This document shows, piece by piece, positions 15,542 through 25,300 of a stretch of 36,839 nt of DNA (position 1 is its first letter; the number at the start of each line of letters is the position of its first letter). The DNA lies in the NCBI GenBank assembly GCA_028724265.1, contig JAQYDG010000006.1, positions 1 through 36,839 on the forward strand, in the 5' to 3' direction. This DNA is from Actinomycetaceae bacterium (GTDB lineage: Bacteria > Actinomycetota > Actinomycetes > Actinomycetales > Actinomycetaceae). A program made the position numbers and the translations under genes. Below the pieces are notes generated by a model, which did no database searches, had not been told where the DNA came from, and saw only the letters and a list, made by a program, of their open reading frames with translations.

Positions 15542-16802
15542 GGTTGTCTTCCACCGCCTTATCTGTGACGTCCTCGTCCGCGTCGCGCCAATCATCAGGC
15601 AACAGATGATCGAGGACATCGTCAACGGACACCGCACCGAGAAGAGATCCATCGGAGACGACGGGAAGCGCGGTGAGGTTGTATGTGGCCAGCAAACGCG
15701 TCACAGTTCCGATCCCATCGGCAGGGTCGAGCACCTCCATATCGGTATCGATAATTGAACCGATCATGGTGGAAGGCGGCTCGCGTAGCGCGCGTTGGAT
15801 ATGGACAACACCAAGGAATTTCCCTGTGGGTGTTTCGAGGGGAGGCCGCGCGACGAAGGTGACTGCGGCCAGAGCGGGCGGTATATCCGCCCTGCGCGCA
15901 CTCGCCAAGAGCTGAGCAATCGTCGACTCCGGGGGAAGGATAATAGGCTCGGTTGTCATCAGACCGCCCGCTGTACGGTCGTCGTAATTGAGCAGGCGGC
16001 GCACGTCGGCCGCTTCGTCAGGTGTCATTCGATCGAGCAGAATGGCGGCCTGTTCGGGCGGCAGCTCGGCGACAAGGTCGGTGGCGTCATCCGGTTGCAT
16101 CGCATCCAGCACGTCTGCAGCACGCTCAATATCTAAGCTAGAGACGATCTGAACGCGATCTTCATCGCCCAATTCCTCCAGCACGTCGGCGAGTCGTTCA
16201 TCTGCCAGGCCGCGAGCAACGGCTTTCATTCGATCAACTGGAAGATCGCGCAGAACATCGGCAACATCTGCTGGTTTGAGGTCGCCAACCTGGGCGAGCA
16301 GCGTCTGAACCCCTTGCTGAGTGGGGATCGCCATCAGCCCAGAAACCTCAGCGCTGGGGAGCACCACTGTTTCCTGGGGGTGCCCGGGCGATTTGGCAGT
16401 GCGAACATAAAGGGTCGTGAGCCGCCATTCCTTCCCGCGGGTGTTCTCAATGGCCGCATCCAGGACGGTCGCTGCTCGTCCGTCCTCTTTAATGGTCACC
16501 TTTCGCTCAAGCAGCTGACCGAGAACAAGGATTTCCCCTGGCCGCTGCTGGAACCGGCGGATATTCACCAACCCCGTGATGATCACCTGGCCTCCGCCGA
16601 TGGAGGTGACACGTGTAATGGGAAGGAAAACGCGGTGATGGCCGGGCACTTCGATCACAAGCCCGACAGCAATCGGATCGCCTTTCAAACGAAACAGGAT
16701 GACGACGTCATAAACAATGCCGACCTTGTCACCAATGGGATTGAAAACCCCAGCACCCGCAAGGCGGGCAGCGAAAACGCGGCGTGGTGCGTTAGATGCC
16801 AT
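15534..16802 (-). CDS. MgtE N-terminal / CBS domain protein (Rv1232c-like), without membrane domain
   Basis: A 422-aa soluble protein. The N-terminal PRC-barrel-like strands (GDKVGIVYDVVILFR) are followed by the helical MgtE_N superhelix with repeated pattern DVLRDLPVDR, DVLEELGDEDR, DVLDAMQPDDATDLVAELPPEQAAILLDRM. Two CBS domains follow (TAGGLMTTEPIILPPESTIAQLL; MIGSIIDTDMEVLDPADGIGTV). It is the cytosolic sensor part of the MgtE magnesium channel without the five-helix pore. The ATG at 16802 has GGAGG upstream. It is coupled to the DUF1003 membrane protein, which may be its membrane partner. Confidence 0.9.
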   Translation of the reverse strand: MASNAPRRVFAARLAGAGVFNPIGDKVGIVYDVVILFRLKGDPIAVGLVIEVPGHHRVFLPITRVTSIGGGQVIITGLVNIRRFQQRPGEILVLGQLLERKVTIKEDGRAATVLDAAIENTRGKEWRLTTLYVRTAKSPGHPQETVVLPSAEVSGLMAIPTQQGVQTLLAQVGDLKPADVADVLRDLPVDRMKAVARGLADERLADVLEELGDEDRVQIVSSLDIERAADVLDAMQPDDATDLVAELPPEQAAILLDRMTPDEAADVRRLLNYDDRTAGGLMTTEPIILPPESTIAQLLASARRADIPPALAAVTFVARPPLETPTGKFLGVVHIQRALREPPSTMIGSIIDTDMEVLDPADGIGTVTRLLATYNLTALPVVSDGSLLGAVSVDDVLDHLLPDDWRDADEDVTDKAVEDNHA

Positions 16803-16908
16803 AAATCCTCCGTTTCTTCGGCTGATTCGATGCTCGTCAAGCATCCTCGGCGAGGGTGGGCGGCACACCGTGGACGGAACGCCGGATAGTGCACCACCTG
16901 TGTTCCCC

Positions 16909-16956
16909 AGCGAACATACTCTATCTGGAAAAAGCGGCGACGTGAGTATGTTCGCT
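16909..16956 (-). other. Perfect 13-bp inverted repeat between aminopeptidase P and MgtE_N genes
   Basis: AGCGAACATACTC (16909-16921) is the exact reverse complement of GAGTATGTTCGCT (16944-16956), with a 22-base loop. It lies 107 bases before the MgtE_N/CBS start and 29 bases after the aminopeptidase stop. It lacks a U-tract on either strand. It may be a terminator, or a paired binding site or RNA switch in front of the metal-related operon. Confidence 0.5.
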
Positions 16957-16985
16957 CAGGAGAAAGCGCCGGGCGGCGTGGATAT

Positions 16986-18488
16986 TCAGTGCTTGTCAAG
17001 CACGCGTTTCATCCAGGCTTCAACATCGGCAATTGTGCGGGGAATCTTCTCCGACAGGCGCTCTACCCGCCCGTTTTCGCGCACGACGACGTCATCTTCG
17101 ATACGTACGCCGATCCCTCGGAATTCCTCAGGTACTTTGAGGTCGTCGGCGTGGAAATACAGGCCTGGCTCGATCGTAAATACCATTCCTGGCTCTAGCT
17201 TGCCGTCCATGTACATGCTGCGTCGAGCTTCAGCGCAGTCGTGAACGTCAAGTCCGAGGTGGTGGGATGTTCCATGAGGCATCCAACGCCTGTGCCAGCC
17301 GCCGGCATCGGTCAACGAGACCTCTGCAGTCCCCGGGAGAATTCCCCATTCTTCTAGCCGATGCGCAATCACATCCATCGCGGCATCGTGGACATCGCGG
17401 AAAATTGCGCCCGGCTTATTTGCAGCCTCAAGCGCGGCCTCGCAGGCGTCGAGTACGGTTTGGTAAATCTGTGCTTGGACTGGGGAGAACGTGCCGTTGA
17501 TCGGGAGTGTGCGCGTAATATCGGCTGTGTAGAGTGAATCCACCTCGATACCAGCGTCAACCAGAATCAAATCGCCAGGCATCGTCTGCCCATCGTTCGT
17601 CATATAGTGCAGCGTGTTGGCGTGTTCGCCTGCAGCCGCGATCGTATCGTAACCAAGGCCGTTGCCTTCTTCACGCGCTTTCGCATTAAAGGCGCCTTCC
17701 ACAACGCGCTCGCCTCGATGATGCTGTTGGGCACGAGGCAAGGATGCGATAATCTCGTCAAACCCTTCGAACGTCGCATCGACTGCTTTTTGCATCTGCC
17801 CGATTTCGTAGGTATCCTTGCGCAGCCGCAGTTCCGACAACGCTTCAGCAAGGTCAGCATCGCGCTCCGACTGATCGCCCGCAACGCCCGCTTGAAGGCG
17901 TACAGCCTGAACAATGGAGTCAATAGCGGGATCAGCCCCAGCGAGCAGCCGAATACCACGACCACGCGTCACCACAGCCGCAGCAAGATCTGCGCGCAGC
18001 TGGGCAATTGCCTCGCAGTGGATACCAGTCAGGGTCTCCATTTCCTGCAGGGAGGGACGTGCCCCCACCCAGAATTCGCCGTAGCGCGAATCGGCATAAA
18101 ACTCTGAATCCGTGCGCGGCGTTCGAGGATGGAAGTACAGCGTTGCGCGCTCCTTGGCTGAGGCATCGAGTACGAGCACGGCTTCCGGCTCTAGTTCGGC
18201 GCCCAAACCCGTCATATGTGCAAACGCGGCCGTCGCCCGAAAACGATAGTCGCAGTCGTTATTGCGCACTTTCAGATTGCCAGCGGGAATGACGAGAACA
18301 TCGTCGGGGAATGCGGCTAACAGCGCGTCGTGGCGTGCTGGTACATAGTCAGCTGCCTCACCCCGAGCAGGGCCAGCGGGGCGTTCTCCCCAATCCTCGC
18401 CGATGAATTGGGCGAACTGCGCAGTTTTCGGCGTATGTGAGCGGTTGTTTCCACGCTCTGCTAAAGGTTGCTTATCCGAATCAGTCAT
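16986..18488 (-). CDS. Aminopeptidase P family metallopeptidase (M24B)
   Basis: A 500-aa Xaa-Pro aminopeptidase that removes N-terminal residues preceding proline. The N-terminal creatinase-like domain (LAAFPDDVLVIPAGN, RNNDCDYRFRATAAFAHMTGLG) resembles E. coli PepP. The C-terminal pita-bread domain has all five metal ligands in order: Asp in ILVDAGIE, Asp in YTADITRT, His in GTSHHLGLDVHD, Glu in FTIEPGLYF, Glu in GVRIEDDVVV. The start at 18488 (MTDSDKQPL) is the best ATG, with only weak TAAGAG upstream. It runs away from the divergent PHP gene 94 bases away. Confidence 0.93.
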   Translation of the reverse strand: MTDSDKQPLAERGNNRSHTPKTAQFAQFIGEDWGERPAGPARGEAADYVPARHDALLAAFPDDVLVIPAGNLKVRNNDCDYRFRATAAFAHMTGLGAELEPEAVLVLDASAKERATLYFHPRTPRTDSEFYADSRYGEFWVGARPSLQEMETLTGIHCEAIAQLRADLAAAVVTRGRGIRLLAGADPAIDSIVQAVRLQAGVAGDQSERDADLAEALSELRLRKDTYEIGQMQKAVDATFEGFDEIIASLPRAQQHHRGERVVEGAFNAKAREEGNGLGYDTIAAAGEHANTLHYMTNDGQTMPGDLILVDAGIEVDSLYTADITRTLPINGTFSPVQAQIYQTVLDACEAALEAANKPGAIFRDVHDAAMDVIAHRLEEWGILPGTAEVSLTDAGGWHRRWMPHGTSHHLGLDVHDCAEARRSMYMDGKLEPGMVFTIEPGLYFHADDLKVPEEFRGIGVRIEDDVVVRENGRVERLSEKIPRTIADVEAWMKRVLDKH

Positions 18489-18570
18489 ACTCTTATTGTT
18501 CCACAGGTGCTGTTGAGCGAGAGGATACACTCTGTATCATTTATCGCCCAGCAGTTTACAGGTGTTCCCG

Positions 18571-18576
18571 TAGACT
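18571..18576 (+). promoter_or_regulatory. Leaderless-type -10 box of the PHP gene
   Basis: TAGACT is followed by six bases (AGCGGG) and then the GTG start at 18583. The same TAGACT-N6-start arrangement occurs before adnA and the phosphotransferase gene. There is no Shine-Dalgarno sequence and no clear -35. Confidence 0.55.
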
Positions 18577-18582
18577 AGCGGG

Positions 18583-19530
18583 GTGAAATTTGATCCGCAC
18601 ACTCATTCCACTGCTTCGGATGGCACGATGTCGCCAGCGGTGTTGATGCGTCATGCGGCCGATATGCGCCGCAGGAGCCTGAGCCGCAGCAGCGACGATA
18701 TCGGTGGCATAGGCTTGACGGATCACGACACGGTCGCAGGATGGGCTGAGGCAGAAGCTGCTGTTCACACCACAGGGATCGCACTTGTGCGCGGCATGGA
18801 GGTGTCGTGTATGCTCCAGGACCCTGGCGTGACGCCAGAGCGCCTTGCCGTGCAGACGCATGCGGTTGATGGGGTGGATGGACACGACGATCAACGCATC
18901 CCTATTCATATGCTCATCTACCTTGCCGATCCCACATCTGATGCACTCGCACGTCACATGCGGCGCGCGCGGTCTGCCCGGGAACAGCGTATCGAGGCGA
19001 TGGTGCGGCGGCTCTCGGAGCGTTTCCCTCTCACGATGGATGATGTTGCTGCTGTTACTCCGGCAGGGGCGATTGCTGGACGGCCGCATCTGGCGGATGC
19101 GCTGATACGTCTCGGTATTGTGAAGACGAGGGCAGAAGCGTTCGCTCGGTTCCTCTCCCCAGGTTCCCCCTATTATGTCGAGTTGTATTCACCTGATGCT
19201 TACGACGTGGTGGAGTGGGCTCGTCAGGCTGGAGGTCAAGCGGTGTGGGCACACCCGCGTGCTGTGTCGCGTTCGCGCGTTGCTAGTTTTGAGGCAATTG
19301 AGAGCCTGGCCGATCACGGCCTTTTCGGCGTGGAAGTAAACCATCGAGACAATCCTCCTGCCGATCAAGTAAAGTTACATCTGCTTGCGCGGCGCCTCGG
19401 CCTCGCCGAATTCGGCTCATCCGATTTCCACGGGGCGGGAAAGCCGAATGCGCTAGGCGAGAATGTCACGGATCAGTCGGTGATCCAGGAGTTGGAACAC
19501 CGTTCAACATTGGAGGTTATTGTCCCTTGA
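18583..19530 (+). CDS. PHP-domain phosphoesterase
   Basis: A 315-aa PHP-superfamily metal-dependent phosphatase. The histidine motifs are in order: FDPHTHSTASDG (motif I), GLTDHDT (motif II), VWAHPRA (motif III) and GSSDFHG (motif IV). The relative E. coli YciV/RnaAM is a 5'-to-3' exonuclease on short RNAs and 3',5'-bisphosphates; that activity is possible but unproven here. The start GTG is fixed by the -10 box six bases upstream and by motif I starting at residue 4. Its stop overlaps the marC ATG by one base. Confidence 0.9.
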   Translation: MKFDPHTHSTASDGTMSPAVLMRHAADMRRRSLSRSSDDIGGIGLTDHDTVAGWAEAEAAVHTTGIALVRGMEVSCMLQDPGVTPERLAVQTHAVDGVDGHDDQRIPIHMLIYLADPTSDALARHMRRARSAREQRIEAMVRRLSERFPLTMDDVAAVTPAGAIAGRPHLADALIRLGIVKTRAEAFARFLSPGSPYYVELYSPDAYDVVEWARQAGGQAVWAHPRAVSRSRVASFEAIESLADHGLFGVEVNHRDNPPADQVKLHLLARRLGLAEFGSSDFHGAGKPNALGENVTDQSVIQELEHRSTLEVIVP

Positions 19531-20147
19531 TGGCGTTCAATGTAGAAATATTTGTTTCGTTCTTCTTGACGATCGTCGTCATTATGGATCCGATAGGGAA
19601 CCTACCGTTATTTCTTGCCCTCACGGTCGGTAAGACCGATAAAGAACGAAATGCGGTTGCGTGGCAAGCCGCGGCAACGTCGCTGATTATCTTGACAGCG
19701 ATGGCGGCGTTTGGGCGGCAGCTGATGGCAACACTGCATATTTCAACGTCAGCGTTGCAGCTGTCAGGCGGCTTATTACTGCTGCTCGTGTCTCTTCAAT
19801 TGTTGACAGGGCATGAGGAGGATCCAGGCAGTTCGCCCTCCACGTCTCCGAATGTGGCGCTGGTTCCTCTCGGCGTGCCGCTGCTCGCAGGTCCAGGCGC
19901 GATCGTTGCTGTGATGCTCTGGGCTCAACGTGCGGGAAATTCATCCGGCGGTATTTTGGCCTTCATCGCGGCGCTCCTGCTGACGCATCTGATCCAAATA
20001 ACAGTTTTTCGTTTTGGAAACACCTTGCATCGCTGGCTCGGGGAGGTCGGTACGATTTTCCTGACGCGTATCGGCGGGATGCTCTTGGCAGCGATTTCTA
20101 CACAGCTCATGATTGACGGCGTGATTCAAGTCGTCAAAGAACTCTAG
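19530..20147 (+). CDS. MarC family integral membrane protein
   Basis: A 205-aa protein with six hydrophobic segments and the family signature IVVIMDPIGNLPLFLAL near the N terminus, then PLGVPLLAGPGAIVAVML and TRIGGMLLAAISTQLMIDGV. MarC/YhgN proteins are inner-membrane proteins once linked to multiple antibiotic resistance but without a proven substrate. The ATG overlaps the PHP stop (TGATG), with GGAGG 13 bases upstream, so the pair is an operon. Confidence 0.92.
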   Translation: MAFNVEIFVSFFLTIVVIMDPIGNLPLFLALTVGKTDKERNAVAWQAAATSLIILTAMAAFGRQLMATLHISTSALQLSGGLLLLLVSLQLLTGHEEDPGSSPSTSPNVALVPLGVPLLAGPGAIVAVMLWAQRAGNSSGGILAFIAALLLTHLIQITVFRFGNTLHRWLGEVGTIFLTRIGGMLLAAISTQLMIDGVIQVVKEL

Positions 20148-20171
20148 AAAGAACTTGAGTTCGCTGGCGCG

Positions 20172-20234
20172 GCCGGTCACGTGGGTCGACTCGCGCCGGT
20201 CATACGCATAGTCGGCATGCGCCGGTCACGTGGG
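20172..20234 (+). repeat. Direct repeats GCCGGTCACGTGGG
   Basis: The 14-base unit occurs exactly at 20172-20185 and 20221-20234. A partial copy (GCCGGTCA) at 20195-20202 shares GCGCCGGTCA with the second full copy. All lie between the convergent marC and DEAD-helicase genes. Confidence 0.7.
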
Positions 20235-20248
20235 GCGGCACGTGACCG
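20223..20248. terminator. Bidirectional hairpin between marC and DEAD helicase
   Basis: CGGTCACGTG (20223-20232) pairs perfectly with CACGTGACCG (20239-20248) over a 6-base loop. The strong GC-rich stem between two convergent stops is probably a shared terminator, although neither side has a long U-tract. Confidence 0.6.
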
Positions 20249-20263
20249 TGCAGCCTCCTAGTT

Positions 20264-21799
20264 CTACACGTGGCGGCGTCTGCGTTGCCGGCGACGCGAC
20301 GTGTTCTGCGTGCTGTCCGCACTACGAGTTCTACTGGCACCGGATGCGTCCTCCGTGCCTCGTCCGGTGCTGCGCTGCCCTTGAGCGCGCGAGACGTGGG
20401 TGCGGTGTCCTTTCCCTGCGGATTGTTTTCGGCTGCGGTGCACCCGGCTGGGTCTCTCGTGATGGATTTTTTCAGCGCTGAGGCCTTCGCGTATTTGTGC
20501 AGAGCGGGGCAGTGTTCCTTGAGCATCCTCGGGGATATCCAGATCCGTCAAGAGTTTCGCGGAGGTGTGATACGTTTCCTCTGGTCTGCCAATACCAAGG
20601 TTCAGGTGCCGGTCAATCATCAGCCACCGTACGAGTTCGTCCCATGCAACGAACGTGATAGCAATCCCTGCGGCTCCAGCTCGACCCGTTCGGCCAACGC
20701 GGTGGATGTATTCTTTCTCGTCTTTGGGCGTTTCGTAATTGACAACATGCGTCACATTCTCAACGTCAATCCCACGTGCGGCGACGTCAGTTGCGACCAA
20801 CACGTCAATTTTTCCATGACGAAATGCTCTCAGCGCTCGCTCCCGCACTCCTTGACTGAGATCGCCATGAAGGGCTCCCACAGCGAAACCACGGTGGCGA
20901 AGACCGCTGGCGAGGGTTCCAGCGGTGCGCTTTGTGTGCGTGAAAATAATAGTTAATCCTCGCCCGCGAGCCTGAAGAATTCTGGCAAGAACCTCTTCTT
21001 TATTGAGGGGATGGGTCAGATAGGCGAGGTGTTTCATCGTTGTGACTGTCTCTTGCCCCGAATGATCATCGACTCGAATATGTGTGGGATGCTGCATATA
21101 TGTGCGGGCGAGCGCTACGACTGCTGTAGGCATCGTCGCAGAAAATAGCATCGTCTGACGTTGGGAAGGCAGATGCGAAAAAATCTCGTTGACGTCATCT
21201 AAAAAGCCCAAGTCCAGCATTTCGTCCGCTTCGTCGAGGACGGCTACCCGGATACAGGAGAGGTCTAGGGCGTTGCGTGCGATCAGATCTAAAATTCGCC
21301 CGGGTGTGCCGACCACGATCTCGACACCCCGATTGAGCGAGGAAAGCTGAGGATCATAGCTGTGCCCGCCGGAGAACTGAGCGATTCTTACACGGCGTCG
21401 TGATGCAGCGAGCGTCAGTTCATGGGCAACTTGGTCTGCCAGTTCCCTCGTTGGTTCCAGCACAAGACCTTGAGGCTTACCTTGAGCGCGCGACGGCAGG
21501 TCATCCCATCCAGGTTCATCCGGGCCGAGGACATCCTCCAGCATGGGAATGCCGAAGCCCAACGTCTTTCCGGTGCCTGTTTTGGCTTGCCCGATAATGT
21601 CGTGATGCTTCAGAGCCACCGGGAGCGTCAAAGCCTGGATGGGGAAGGGGTGCACAATATTCTGATCCTTCAGCGCATCCACGATAGCGCGGCTCACACC
21701 GAGGTCGAGAAACGTTTGCTCCTCGCTCTGGTGTGGTGAACGGTTGACCTCTGGTTCGCTCTGAGTCACTGCGGTGCTACGGGCTGCGTGTTGAATCAA
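20264..21799 (-). CDS. DEAD-box RNA helicase (RhlE/Rv3211-like)
   Basis: A 511-aa ATP-dependent RNA helicase. It has a Q-motif region (FLDLGVSRAIVDALKDQNIVHPFPIQ), motif I AKTGTGKT, Ia PTRELADQ, Ib TPGR, motif II DEADEMLDLGF, motif III SAT, IV/V with LVATDVAARGIDV, and motif VI HRVGRTGRAG. The C-terminal 65 or so residues are Arg/Ser/Gly-rich and very basic, as in RNA-binding tails of this group. The TTG at 21799 is chosen because AGAAGG lies 8 bases upstream. DUF3107 lies 25 bases before it on the same strand, a conserved actinobacterial pair. Probable roles are ribosome assembly or mRNA decay. Confidence 0.94.
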   Translation of the reverse strand: MIQHAARSTAVTQSEPEVNRSPHQSEEQTFLDLGVSRAIVDALKDQNIVHPFPIQALTLPVALKHHDIIGQAKTGTGKTLGFGIPMLEDVLGPDEPGWDDLPSRAQGKPQGLVLEPTRELADQVAHELTLAASRRRVRIAQFSGGHSYDPQLSSLNRGVEIVVGTPGRILDLIARNALDLSCIRVAVLDEADEMLDLGFLDDVNEIFSHLPSQRQTMLFSATMPTAVVALARTYMQHPTHIRVDDHSGQETVTTMKHLAYLTHPLNKEEVLARILQARGRGLTIIFTHTKRTAGTLASGLRHRGFAVGALHGDLSQGVRERALRAFRHGKIDVLVATDVAARGIDVENVTHVVNYETPKDEKEYIHRVGRTGRAGAAGIAITFVAWDELVRWLMIDRHLNLGIGRPEETYHTSAKLLTDLDIPEDAQGTLPRSAQIREGLSAEKIHHERPSRVHRSRKQSAGKGHRTHVSRAQGQRSTGRGTEDASGASRTRSADSTQNTSRRRQRRRRHV

Positions 21800-21824
21800 A
21801 AGATATGCCTTCTATCTTGCTTAT

Positions 21825-22052
21825 TTATTCTGCGAATCCAAATCCCACATGGCGAGGTGACTCCTGGATGGTCTGTACATATCCCAGCATGCCTGCAGGA
21901 ACAACAACGGTTGACCCATCCTTGTCGGTGAGAATGAGCGGCTGGTTGTGGTCGAGTGCTTCGCGCACATGTGCATGAATGTCGTCAGGGTTCTCGCTGA
22001 CGTCGAGGGAAATCTCACGGTTGATGTTTTGGATCCCTATTTTAATCTGCAT
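21825..22052 (-). CDS. DUF3107 small conserved protein
   Basis: A 75-aa protein: MQIKIGIQNINREISLDV, then a short helix, then LILTDKDGSTVVVPAGMLGYVQT and IGFGFAE-like ending (HVGFGFAE). This is the DUF3107 family found in nearly all Actinobacteria beside a DEAD-box helicase. Function unknown. GGGAGGAC lies 5 bases before the ATG. It leads the operon with the helicase gene. Confidence 0.93.
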   Translation of the reverse strand: MQIKIGIQNINREISLDVSENPDDIHAHVREALDHNQPLILTDKDGSTVVVPAGMLGYVQTIQESPRHVGFGFAE

Positions 22053-22319
22053 GGTGTCCTCCCATATGTGTTCTCGCCTGCGGTGAATGACGCCGATTGT
22101 CCCTCGTGGCAACGTCATTCGTGCGTGTTCCGGCAATGTGGCGCACTGCAGCATATGCTCTGCGTGGGTGCATGGTGCCGTCACAGCTATGGCACGATTG
22201 TAGTGCCTGATCTTGGCTGAGACCTCATCGGGAAAACAGTGACGCTACGAGCTGAATACCGGTGCTGTGGCATGTGACGGGTGTGTTCCTCCACAGACGG
22301 CGAGGGGGAGCTGTTCCTC

Positions 22320-22325
22320 TAGACT
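22320..22325 (+). promoter_or_regulatory. Leaderless-type -10 box of adnA
   Basis: TAGACT, six bases (TGACGC), then the adnA ATG at 22332. No ribosome binding site is present. Identical in box and spacing to those of the PHP and phosphotransferase genes. Confidence 0.55.
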
Positions 22326-22331
22326 TGACGC

Positions 22332-25300
22332 ATGAGCGAGTCCAGTACCTCCTTTCCCTCGCGGGATCCTAGCCAAACAGCTGTTATTGAGGCGGTGAAA
22401 CGGACATCTCTGACGCCTGGTACGCGCATTCGTTTGAGCGTGATTGGAGGGCCTGGAACCGGGAAAACATCCGTTGCGGAGGCATGCGTCGCCTATTTAT
22501 CCAGAAACACCCATGCTCGTGTGGCTTATCTCGTTCAGGATCGGCGTGCTGCATCTGCCGCTCATAATCGTGTTGCAGCCGTTTCAGGGTTCATGTCCGA
22601 ATCGGTGACGGTTTCGACGGTGGCGTCATTCGCCTATGCGATTGTTCAAGCCTATGCACAGGCCATGGGGCGGCGGCCTCCCGAGCTGATTAACGGGCCG
22701 GATGTTGATGTTCGCCTTGCAGAAATCCTTGCTGAACCAGCCGTACAACGCGTGTTTTTTCACGGTGAGCAGAGGAGCGAAAAGAGGAACGAAAGTGTAT
22801 TTTCTCCTGACGTTCTCTCCTCACCGAGCTTTCGTGCGCAGCTGCGTGAATTTCTGATGCGATGCCAGGAACTTGGCTATTCGCCGGCAGCGCTCACAAA
22901 GCTCAGCGTCACCGCTGAAGAACCGACGTGGGCTGCGCTCGCCGCTGTGCTCGATGCTTATCAGTATCGCGGCACATTAGACTCCGTGTTTCAGGGGGTA
23001 GCGAGCGCGCCTGACCGCCTCGATCAAGCACAGCTCCTCGGTAGTGCTGCAACGATGTTTCGGCTTTGGGGTGCAGGCGGTACTCCTGGTCAAGAGGCTG
23101 ATGCCGATCAGGATCATGAGGCGTTTCGAGCGTTCCAGTTTCCCCGTCCACATTGGGACTGGATTATCGTGGACGATCTGCACAATGCGTCCTATTCGAT
23201 TGTGCCCCTCTTGAGCTCGCTTGCCGATGCAGGAGCATCTGTGGTTACTTTTGGTGACCCTGACTCCGCCGTTCAGGTTTTTCGCGGCGGTGTTCCGTAT
23301 CTTCCTGATCTTGTGACGAGGGCGGTGAACAGTGGAGGTTTAGGCTGCCAGCCCATGGCGTTAGCGACCCGATATCGGGGTAGCCACGTGGCTGACACTA
23401 TGCTGCACCACGCGTATAACTATCTTCATGTCGCTGGGACTGCGCTCGGACGCCGTGCGCGCACGATGGTTAATGGTTCAGCGTCGAGCAATACTGAGCC
23501 TGTATCAGCGGATACACGCAGCGCTGATTGTGTTCAGGCGTACTCGTTTGTCAGCTCTGCTGAGGAAACAATGGGCGTTGCGCGTCTGGTGGAATACCGT
23601 CACCATGTTGTGGGTACTCCGTGGTCCCAGATTGCGGTCATTACGCGTTCACGTGCCGACCATCCGGCTCTGCGCAATGCTCTGATGCGTGCCGGCATCC
23701 CCGTCAGACCTATCGTGGCGCAGGAACCACTCATTAAAACGCCCGTTGTGCGCGACGTGATCGATGTGATTCAGGCGGCGAGGGGCATTTTTGACGCCGG
23801 AACATATCCTGTGGATCAGCTGGCATATGCAGACCAGCCGGAGTATGCAGAGAGAACGGATAGTGAAGAGACGGATAGTGAAGCTGCGTCAGATACAGCT
23901 TCTCGGCCGATTGCAGATCAGCCGAGATATCCAGATGCCGTGTGGGCTGAGTTGTCCTTGGTGTTGACGAACCACCTTGTGTCGATAGCACCGTCGGTGC
24001 TCCGGCATGCAGAACTCCTCGTGCAACTCTGGGACGATGCACAGGAGCCTAGTGCTCAGTCCCGCGCTCAGCACAGCATTGGACAGTTCGGGGCTGGCGC
24101 GCGCGATGCAGACGTCGAAGAACTCGGCGCGGTAGACCGCGACGAGGATAATGAACACGCGTCACACCGACTTGCCCCAGTGATGTTGAACTTGCTCTAT
24201 TCGCCGGAGCGCATCCAGAACGTCATCGATTTTTTTGCGTCCCATTCCGGAGCATCAGCATCCGAGACTCCACTGCATATTCCCCCGCTGGAGGAGCTCA
24301 AACGGGCAGGAACCATGCTTAGTCGGGTGCGTGCTGCGATACAGGGGAGCGCTGCGCAGGCCGAAGACGTCTTGTGGGCAGCGTGGGATGCCTCAGGCAA
24401 AGCCGAGCAGTGGCGAGGCCAAGCGCTGGGGTCGGGGATCCAAGCGGACACAGCGTCTCGGAATCTGGATTCGATGATTCAGGTGTTCCGTGTCGCTCAA
24501 CGTTTGGCGGATCGTCAAGCAAATGTGACGATTGACGAGCTGATCCAACATCTTGAGTCGCAGCAGCTTCCGGAGGACACGATTGCTAGAGCTGGCAACT
24601 ATACCGATGCCATCAGCCTGCTTTCTCCCTCGTCAAGTCAAGGATTGTCCTTTGATGACGTGTTTATTATGGGACTCAACGACGGACTGTGGCCTCGTCT
24701 GCATGTGCGCGACGCCCTCCTTCACACTGCGAAGCTCTTGGATATTCGCCTGGGTCGAGTCACGGAGAGCGGTACTCAGAACGCTGAGCGGCACGCATTC
24801 TCGGATCTCATCGACGACGAGTTGCGCCAACTGCTCTTTTCCATCAGTCGCGCCCGGCAGCACCTCGTTCTCACCTGCGTAGAAGGTGATGAGGGGACGC
24901 CCTCCAGGTTTTTCCGTGCTCTCGGAATTGATACCGAAGACGCTGATCAGGCTGAATCGTCGCCAGCGTTGGAAGGCCAGGTTACTGGTGTGCGACTGAC
25001 ACCGTATGTGGCTCCACGCATGCGTAGAGGAGTACAGGAAGCTGTAGTTCGGTTGCGCCGCATACTCCAAGGTAGTGCGGATCAGGGGCTTTCACCACGA
25101 AATACGGCAGCAGGCGTTGCCAACGCCGTTGACGCTCAGAGCGTGCTCACTGAGAATAGCGTGCGAGCCGAGAACCAGCAGCGGGCAGCGTCGCTGTTGA
25201 ACATGCTTGCAGCCAACGGCGTCAAGGAAGCGAATCCGCACATGTGGGTTGATACCTTCACTCCAAGTGCGCCGCAGCTCGGGGATCCGGGTGAGCGAGT

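Noticed and set aside
20270-20956. 228-codon frame on the plus strand opposite the DEAD helicase
   Set aside because: It shadows the conserved helicase frame and its protein has no family resemblance.
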